DNA from: Clostridia bacterium
Lineage (GTDB): Bacteria > Bacillota > Clostridia > Oscillospirales > CAG-272
Assembly: GCA_017466495.1 (NCBI GenBank)
Contig: JAFTUB010000192.1
Coordinates: forward strand, 1-9,350
Length of the DNA stretch: 9,350 bases
Direction: 5' to 3'
Part shown: in pieces, positions 5,027 through 9,350 of the stretch
How positions within the stretch are numbered: the stretch's first letter is position 1
Layout of the letters: the number at the start of each line of letters is the position of its first letter
Program-made: the position numbers and the translations under genes
Notes under the pieces: model-generated
The model's input: only the letters and a program-made list of their open reading frames with translations
The model's database searches: none
Told to the model about the DNA's origin: nothing

Positions 5027-6457
5027 TTACTGCAAATATTCCGCCACATATTCCTCCAGGCAGAGGCCCATGGTATAGATCCGCGTGGCGTGGTAGCGTC
5101 CCACATACCGATAGTGCCAGGGCTCATAGCTGATCCCCGTTTCGGGAACCTTATCCTCGGGATAGCGCAGGATGAAGCCAAACTTATGGGCGTTGGCCGA
5201 GATCCAGGCAAAGGCGGAGGTTTTCCCGAAAGAAATATCCGCCGAGGGCAGGTTGTGCATATCCACACAAAGCCCGCTCTGGTGTTCACTGGAACCGGGA
5301 TAGGTGACCACCGTGGCCGCCTTGGCTTCCGCCTCAGCCCGGGACAGGGAGGGATACATGGCCACCCGCTGCTCGAACAGCTGGCTTTGGTAGCTGTAGG
5401 AGCGGTATGCGCTGGTTACCGACACATCGGTGATCCCACAGGCCCGCATCTCAATGAACATGGCCTCCAACGCCTTTGCGGCATACTCCCGCAGCTGCTG
5501 GGTATTGCGGCCGTCCTTGCGGGTATCGGCCACATTGGTAAGATCGGCGGGAATATAATCGGATGCCAGCTTGTGATTCACGTTGATAAGGGTGACGTAG
5601 GCATCCCGGTCGGCGGGGTTCATATACTGCTCGTAGGCCGAGAGATCGGCCTTGAAGGCAATGGCGGGGGTGTCCCCGAACTCTGCCTTCTCGTCGATTC
5701 CCGACAGAACATCGCTCCCCTTCAAGACAAAGCCCAAAGGATCGCCGTTCAGGGTAAGATGCATCTCCGCCGCCTCGGCATCACGGGTCAGGGTAACCCC
5801 CTGCATCCAGCGTTCCACAAAGTCAGCGGGGATCCACATGGTCTCATCTCCGCCCCTTGCGCGGACGACCGTCTCTGCGCTCAGCAGGATCACATCCCCA
5901 TTCACCTCGGCACGGTTGCTCCCCGCCGCAAAGCGAACATATTCCCCCGACGGTGCGGCGTACTTGAGCACATCGGGAGTTCCCGTCACCGTCATACCGG
6001 CAAAGTCGGCCAAGGCACTCATGGGCAGGTAGACCGTCCCGTCCTGCACCGCCTCCTTGCCCGGAAGCGAATAAGTCAGGGGTTCTTCCAGCACCTCACC
6101 CGCCTCGTCATAGCTGCCGCCGAAGAGATAGCGGTACTGCCGAGGGAGCTTGTCCGTATCGGTGCGGTAAAGGGAGAGGACAAAGATGATCCCCCCAAGC
6201 ACCAACACCAGGGCCAGGGTGATGAGATAAACCACAAAACGGTTGCAAAAGAGCCGCCAGGCTTCAGCACGGCGGCGCTTTCTTTCGGCTTCGGCCTGCC
6301 TTGCCTGTCTGGCTTCGGCACGCCGTTGTGCGGCGGCGGCTTCCCGTTTGCGAGCCGCCTGTTCGGCAGCGTAACGCTGCCATTCAGCGCGTCGCCGCTC
6401 CTGCTCGGGGGTAAGCACCGGACGGGGGCGGTTCGGGCGCGGATTCGGATTGTTCAT
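5027..6457 (-). CDS. Membrane-anchored D-alanyl-D-alanine carboxypeptidase, VanY/M15B family
   Basis: Zinc peptidase that trims the terminal D-Ala from peptidoglycan stem peptides outside the membrane. The numbering below counts from ATG 6463, two codons upstream of the start I prefer. N-terminal cytoplasmic region 1-72: Pro/Asn-rich, then a strongly basic Arg/Ala/Glu helix. TM about 76-98, no cleavage site, so type II topology. About 130-265 is a beta-rich region with VYLPMSALADFAGM-like repeats, resembling a copper-amine-oxidase N-like stalk domain. The C-terminal 320-478 is M15B, with SSEHQSGLCVDMH giving zinc ligands H394 and D401, and EPWH at 447-450 giving catalytic E447 and H450. Start: AAGGA touches the first ATG (6461-6463) directly but lies 6 bases from the second (6455-6457), so I chose 6457. 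It is the last gene of the operon from 8789 and begins 11 bp past the methyltransferase stop. General cell-wall maturation is more likely than vancomycin resistance, as no vanHAX or vanRS is near. Confidence 0.9.
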   Translation of the reverse strand: MNNPNPRPNRPRPVLTPEQERRRAEWQRYAAEQAARKREAAAAQRRAEARQARQAEAERKRRRAEAWRLFCNRFVVYLITLALVLVLGGIIFVLSLYRTDTDKLPRQYRYLFGGSYDEAGEVLEEPLTYSLPGKEAVQDGTVYLPMSALADFAGMTVTGTPDVLKYAAPSGEYVRFAAGSNRAEVNGDVILLSAETVVRARGGDETMWIPADFVERWMQGVTLTRDAEAAEMHLTLNGDPLGFVLKGSDVLSGIDEKAEFGDTPAIAFKADLSAYEQYMNPADRDAYVTLINVNHKLASDYIPADLTNVADTRKDGRNTQQLREYAAKALEAMFIEMRACGITDVSVTSAYRSYSYQSQLFEQRVAMYPSLSRAEAEAKAATVVTYPGSSEHQSGLCVDMHNLPSADISFGKTSAFAWISANAHKFGFILRYPEDKVPETGISYEPWHYRYVGRYHATRIYTMGLCLEEYVAEYLQ

Positions 6458-6468
6458 ACGCATTCCTT

Positions 6469-7044
6469 TCAGCGTGTTTCAAGGACGAAGAAAAACGGAG
6501 AAGTAGGCGAGTTAACAATTTTTATCTGCGTCACGCAGATCTGACGGCGGTCAAGGGTGGCAAAATACTCAGTGAGCATCTTCCCCTCAGCCTCGCCCTC
6601 GGCGTGCCCGGGATAAACGGCGATCAGCAGGATGCTGTCCTCCCCCAGCAGGGAGATGGCGGCCTCCACGGCGGGCATGGTAGTCTGGCGCATGGTGGTC
6701 AGGGACTTGTCCCCGCCGGGCAGATAGCCCAGGTTGAACATCCCCGCGCGGATGGGCCCCTCCACAAACTCCCGCACCCGATGGTGGGAAGCGCAGATGA
6801 GCGTCGTATTGTCGGGACATCCCTCGGCTTCCAGGGTCTTCTTCGAAGACTCCACGGCAGCGGGCTGGATGTCGAAGGCCCAGACCTTGCCCTCGGGCCC
6901 CACCGCTTTGGACAAAAAGGCCGTGTCATGGCCGTTGCCCATGGTGAAGTCCACCGCACGGTCACCCTCGCGCAGGTGCGCGAGGATGAACTGCTTCTGC
7001 AGGGCCAGCAGGTCGAGCATATGGTTGTTTTTGTTGGGTTTCAC
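6469..7044 (-). CDS. mnmM: MnmM/YtqB-type SAM-dependent tRNA (U34) methyltransferase
   Basis: A 191-aa class I methyltransferase of the former 'putative rRNA methylase' family. B. subtilis YtqB (MnmM) methylates nm5(s2)U34 to mnm5(s2)U34 in tRNA, and this assignment is by family. Visible: SAM motif I AVDFTMGNGHDTAFLSK (30-46), an acidic strand end at D58 (VWAFDIQP), and the family-specific NLGYLPGGDKSL (104-115). The C-terminal strand ends with FFFVLETR. Start: GTG 7042-7044 directly follows the rpe stop TAA with GAGG 11 bases upstream; ATG 7018-7020 (codon 9) is the alternative but lacks any ribosome binding site. It is packed between rpe (0 bp) and the carboxypeptidase. mnmE, an enzyme of the same modification pathway, is at the other end of the window. 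Confidence 0.85.
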   Translation of the reverse strand: MKPNKNNHMLDLLALQKQFILAHLREGDRAVDFTMGNGHDTAFLSKAVGPEGKVWAFDIQPAAVESSKKTLEAEGCPDNTTLICASHHRVREFVEGPIRAGMFNLGYLPGGDKSLTTMRQTTMPAVEAAISLLGEDSILLIAVYPGHAEGEAEGKMLTEYFATLDRRQICVTQIKIVNSPTSPFFFVLETR

Positions 7045-7710
7045 TTAGTTAATTGCCTCACGCAGCTTGGCAATGCCCTCGGAGAGAGGCACGCCGGGCA
7101 TGAACATGGAGGAGGAGCCTGCCACGAAAATGTTGGCACCGGCATCGCTCATCTTGCGGGCATTCTCGAAGGAAACGTTGCCGTCCACCTCGATGTCGAT
7201 GTGGCCGTAGCCGTTGCTGTCCAGGTAGTTGCGCAGACGGGCGATCTTCTCCAGGGTCTGGGGGATCAGCTTCTGTCCGGCGTAACCGGGGTTAACGGTC
7301 ATGATGAGGATACCGTCCAGGTCGGGCAGGATCTCGTCAAGCACGTTAAGGGAGGTAGCAGGGTTGAGGGCCAGCATGGCCTTGGCACCCTTGGAGCGGA
7401 TCAGTGCCAGGGCGCGCTGGATGTGGGTGCAGGCCTCGGCATGGATGGCCACATAGTCACCCTCGCCGAACTCAAACCAGTTGAGCTTGTTGTCCACATC
7501 CGACACCATCAGGTGCAGGTCCAGGGGAATGGAGCTTGCCTTGTGCAGCTTCTTGATGTAGTCGGTACCCAGGGTGAAGTTGGGCACGAACACGCCGTCC
7601 ATAATATCAATATGCAGGTACTCGATGCCGCAGGCCTCCATATCCCGGATATCGTTGCCCAGGTTGAGGAAGTCAGCACACATCATGGAGGGAGAAATCA
7701 TCTTTTTCAT
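7045..7710 (-). CDS. rpe: Ribulose-phosphate 3-epimerase family protein (Rpe or AlsE-like)
   Basis: TIM-barrel metal enzyme that inverts C3 of a ketose phosphate (ribulose-5-P to xylulose-5-P for Rpe; allulose-6-P to fructose-6-P for AlsE). All likely metal ligands are seen in 221 aa: H33 and D35 (HIDIMDG), H66 (LDLHLMV) and D176 (IEVDGN). Phosphate-binding loops NPGYAGQ (140-146) and FVAGSSSMF near 190-198 are present. The opening ISPSMMCADF and the MTVNPGYAGQ and VDGNVS variants look as much like AlsE as like housekeeping Rpe (which commonly has SILSADF, NPGFGGQKF, VDGGV), so substrate is uncertain. AAGGA lies 11 bases before the ATG. It is 46 bp behind the dehydrogenase and abuts mnmM, so co-transcribed. 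Confidence 0.88.
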   Translation of the reverse strand: MKKMISPSMMCADFLNLGNDIRDMEACGIEYLHIDIMDGVFVPNFTLGTDYIKKLHKASSIPLDLHLMVSDVDNKLNWFEFGEGDYVAIHAEACTHIQRALALIRSKGAKAMLALNPATSLNVLDEILPDLDGILIMTVNPGYAGQKLIPQTLEKIARLRNYLDSNGYGHIDIEVDGNVSFENARKMSDAGANIFVAGSSSMFMPGVPLSEGIAKLREAIN

Positions 7711-7756
7711 ATCGTTATTTATCCTTTGCTATCATTTAAAGTATTCCGGGGGAAAC

Positions 7757-8740
7757 TTACATCACGATCATAACCTTGTTGAAGAATTCCTTGCGGTCGC
7801 CCATAAGGTCAAAAGCGGCGCGGGTCTCTTCCAGGGGATAGGTATGGGTGATGAGCGCCTTGGCGTTCAGCGCACCGCTGGCCATTGCCTCAAGGGCTGC
7901 CTTCCAGTCGTTGATGCGGCTGTTGTAGGAAGAGTTCCAGGTGCCCGACAGGGTCAGCTGCTTGCGCAGAATCTGCTGGTAAACGGGCTGGGGAATGTCC
8001 ATGTCGCGGGCGGCGTTGCCCATGAGCACCAGGCGGCCGAAGGGCTCGGCAGCGGCGATGGCACCCTGCAGCGCGGAGGGAGCGCCTGCACCCTCGATGA
8101 CCACGTCATAGCGCTCGCCCTCTGCCTGGCGGGTGAAGCCCATCTGCTCGGCGAAGGCCAGCTTGCGCTCGTCGATGTCTGCATAAGCCACAGAAGCGGC
8201 ACCCATGCTCATGGCCCACTGGCCAAGCATCAGACCGATGGGGCCAGCGCCAAATACCAGCACGCGCTCGCCGCCCTTGAGGTTGGCGCGCATGACGGCG
8301 TGACGGGCAACAGCGGCGGGCTCACACATAGCGGCTTCCTCGAAGCTCAGTCCTTCGGGAGCGGGAATGAGGTTCCAGACCTTAACGGCCAGGTATTCCT
8401 CCATGGCACCGTCGCGGCGGGAACCGTAGTAGTCATAGTCAGCGCAGAGAGGATACTCCTCCTCGGCACACATGGCGCACTTGCGGCAGGGCAGCAGGGG
8501 GAACACAGCGGCGTGAGTCCCGATCAGTGCGGGATTCTCAGCGTCGACAACCTCACCTGCGAACTCGTGGCCGAGCACCAGGGGGAAGTGATAAACCTTA
8601 CCTGCGAAAACACGGGGAACGTCAGAGCCGCAGATGCCGGCGGCACGAACACGAAGAATCACCTCATCGGCCTCACGGGTGGGCATGGGGCGCTCTTCGA
8701 CAACAAGTTTATTGGTTTCGGTCAGAACTACAGCTTTCAT
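7757..8740 (-). CDS. Zinc-dependent polyol/galactitol-1-phosphate-type dehydrogenase (GatD-like MDR)
   Basis: Medium-chain dehydrogenase that oxidises a sugar alcohol or its phosphate to a ketose with NAD(P). Catalytic zinc ligands are C37, H58 and E59 (GICGSD and LGHEFAG) plus E140 (CEPA). The structural-zinc cysteines C85, C88, C91 and C99 are complete. The Rossmann motif is GAGPIG at 164-169. Resemblance to E. coli GatD is clear in GSDVPRVF, PLLPCRKC, YDYYGSRRDG and ILRKQLTLSGTW. At 327 aa it is about 20 residues shorter than GatD, mainly in the segment 63-78 before the structural zinc loop. ATG 8738-8740 has AAGGAGG nine bases upstream; the frame stays open to 9013 but that part lacks family resemblance. 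It is the first gene of the operon and has a sigma-A promoter at 8784-8812. The substrate cannot be told from sequence; threonine- or ribitol-type dehydrogenases are alternatives. Confidence 0.88.
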   Translation of the reverse strand: MKAVVLTETNKLVVEERPMPTREADEVILRVRAAGICGSDVPRVFAGKVYHFPLVLGHEFAGEVVDAENPALIGTHAAVFPLLPCRKCAMCAEEEYPLCADYDYYGSRRDGAMEEYLAVKVWNLIPAPEGLSFEEAAMCEPAAVARHAVMRANLKGGERVLVFGAGPIGLMLGQWAMSMGAASVAYADIDERKLAFAEQMGFTRQAEGERYDVVIEGAGAPSALQGAIAAAEPFGRLVLMGNAARDMDIPQPVYQQILRKQLTLSGTWNSSYNSRINDWKAALEAMASGALNAKALITHTYPLEETRAAFDLMGDRKEFFNKVMIVM

Positions 8741-8783
8741 GTCTAAAATCCTCCTTATGAAGAGATAATATTTTTTCATACTA

Positions 8784-8812
8784 ATTATACACGTTTTCAC
8801 CTGCATTTTCAA
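8784..8812 (-). promoter_or_regulatory. Sigma-A promoter of the dehydrogenase-epimerase-mnmM-carboxypeptidase operon
   Basis: On the minus strand, TTGAAA (8807-8812) and TATAAT (8784-8789) are separated by exactly 17 bp. The predicted start is near 8777, leaving a leader of about 37 nt that contains the AAGGAGG ribosome binding site. No hairpin or operator repeat is evident in the leader. The 8813-9001 remainder of the divergent intergenic region is AT-richer up to about 8900 and must hold the promoter of the plus-strand hydrolase gene, but I see no convincing hexamer pair for it. Confidence 0.82.
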
Positions 8813-9001
8813 GAGGAAAGATGAGAATTTTTGAGGTTTCCCATTTTGCTGTGATAAATTCATAACAAGCAGACAAAAACAGGAGAAACAGCACAACAAA
8901 TGGAGAAAACTCCCCGCCCTCTCTCCCCTTCCAACAATCGTCAGCCATACTTTTCTTCCCCACGGGAAGACTATGACCATTCCAACGAGAGGAGTGATCC
9001 C

Positions 9002-9350
9002 GTGCGGCCCCAAACCGTCCGCCTGCCCGATGATCTGCGCACCGCCCTGCGCTGTTTTTGCGGCGCGGCGCTGACCCTGCTGATCCTGCTGGGCGGTCTT
9101 CGCCCCGAGCCTCCCGCCGTGACCGTGGGGCTTCCTCTGCAGGCTTGCTCCCTCTCGGACGACCTGGAAGCCGACCTGCTGGCCCGTGTTCTCGCGGCGG
9201 AGGTAGGGGATCTCAGCTACGGCACCCAGGCAGCCTACGCCGCCATGCTCCTCAACCGTGTTGCCGACCCCCGATTTCCCGGCGGGCTTGGAGGTGTGAT
9301 CGCCGAGGCCGGGCTCTCCGCCGAGACAGGAGAGGTGCCCCGGCGCTGCC
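9002..9350 (+). CDS. SleB/CwlJ-like cell wall hydrolase, N-terminal part, cut by window edge
   Basis: Likely peptidoglycan hydrolase (Hydrolase_2/SleB family), exported or membrane-anchored. GTG at 9002-9004 is preceded by AGGAG (8990-8994) with a 7-base spacer, and the frame is open to the window end (116 codons). Residues about 15-32 (ALRCFCGAALTLLILLGG) form a membrane segment or uncleaved signal. The hydrolase domain begins near residue 54: DLLARVLAAEVGDLSYGTQA followed by AMLLNRVADPRFPGGLGGVI, matching the family's 'LLARVIYAEARGE...A..AVILNRV..PRFP..I..VI' pattern, with the catalytic Glu in AAEV. In spore formers such enzymes act in cortex lysis, but family members also occur in non-sporulating cells. 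It is divergent from the dehydrogenase operon. Confidence 0.82.
   Translation, partial: MRPQTVRLPDDLRTALRCFCGAALTLLILLGGLRPEPPAVTVGLPLQACSLSDDLEADLLARVLAAEVGDLSYGTQAAYAAMLLNRVADPRFPGGLGGVIAEAGLSAETGEVPRRC

Noticed and set aside
5027..6457. Vancomycin resistance gene
   Set aside because: The protein is VanY-like, but there are no vanHAX or vanRS partners; such carboxypeptidases are common housekeeping wall enzymes in Clostridia.
5018..6544. 508-codon open frame on the plus strand opposite the carboxypeptidase gene
   Set aside because: It is the antisense shadow of a GC-rich gene; it has no ribosome binding site and no recognisable domain, while the minus-strand protein has complete M15B motifs.
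7574..8746. 390-codon plus-strand open frame opposite the dehydrogenase and epimerase
   Set aside because: Antisense shadow with no domain or start signal; both minus-strand genes have full catalytic motifs.
8741..9013. 91-codon N-terminal extension of the dehydrogenase
   Set aside because: ATG 8738-8740 has a perfect ribosome binding site and a sigma-A promoter just upstream; the extension overlaps that promoter and is unlike any dehydrogenase.

Overview
The window looks like chromosomal DNA of a GC-rich, low-motility-of-gene-order Firmicute, most likely a Clostridia/Oscillospiraceae-type gut bacterium. The evidence is strong AGGAGG-type ribosome binding sites, sigma-A promoters, and the gene run rpmH-rnpA-yidD-yidC-jag-mnmE. 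It also includes a single-pass VanY-type peptidase with a stalk-like domain and a SleB/CwlJ-like wall hydrolase. Coding regions are GC-rich at third positions. I see no phage, transposon or CRISPR signature.

Left block (1-3426, all minus strand): the classical 'origin side' operon. A consensus sigma-A promoter (3397-3426) drives rpmH (44 aa), followed by a terminator-like hairpin, then rnpA and yidD (overlapping by 4 bp), yidC and jag. A strong G-rich hairpin follows, then the 5' part of mnmE, which runs off the left edge. These genes serve ribosome assembly (L34), tRNA 5' processing (RnpA), membrane protein insertion (YidD, YidC), RNA binding linked to cell-wall growth (Jag/KhpB) and tRNA wobble-U34 modification (MnmE).

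Middle block (3540-5021, plus strand): where many Firmicutes have dnaA and oriC divergent from rpmH, this window has a small DIP1984-family gene with its own extended -10 promoter. Next is a 217-bp GC-rich, foldable intergenic stretch that may hold a structured noncoding RNA, then a PHP-domain metal-dependent phosphoesterase that probably starts at TTG 4252. A perfect 25-bp inverted repeat terminates it and also terminates the convergent operon to its right.

Right block (5027-8812, minus strand): a good sigma-A promoter (8784-8812) drives four tightly packed genes. They are a GatD-like zinc polyol(-phosphate) dehydrogenase, a ribulose-phosphate/allulose-phosphate 3-epimerase, an MnmM/YtqB-type tRNA methyltransferase and a membrane-anchored D-Ala-D-Ala carboxypeptidase. 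The first two suggest a short sugar-phosphate conversion module; MnmM acts in the same U34 pathway as MnmE. Divergent from this operon, at the right edge, begins a SleB/CwlJ-like hydrolase with an N-terminal membrane segment, cut by the window end.

The window is mostly ordinary housekeeping DNA. The parts most worth a second look are the 4035-4251 candidate RNA, the replaced dnaA/oriC position, the Glu in the YidC groove position, and the G-tract hairpin between jag and mnmE.
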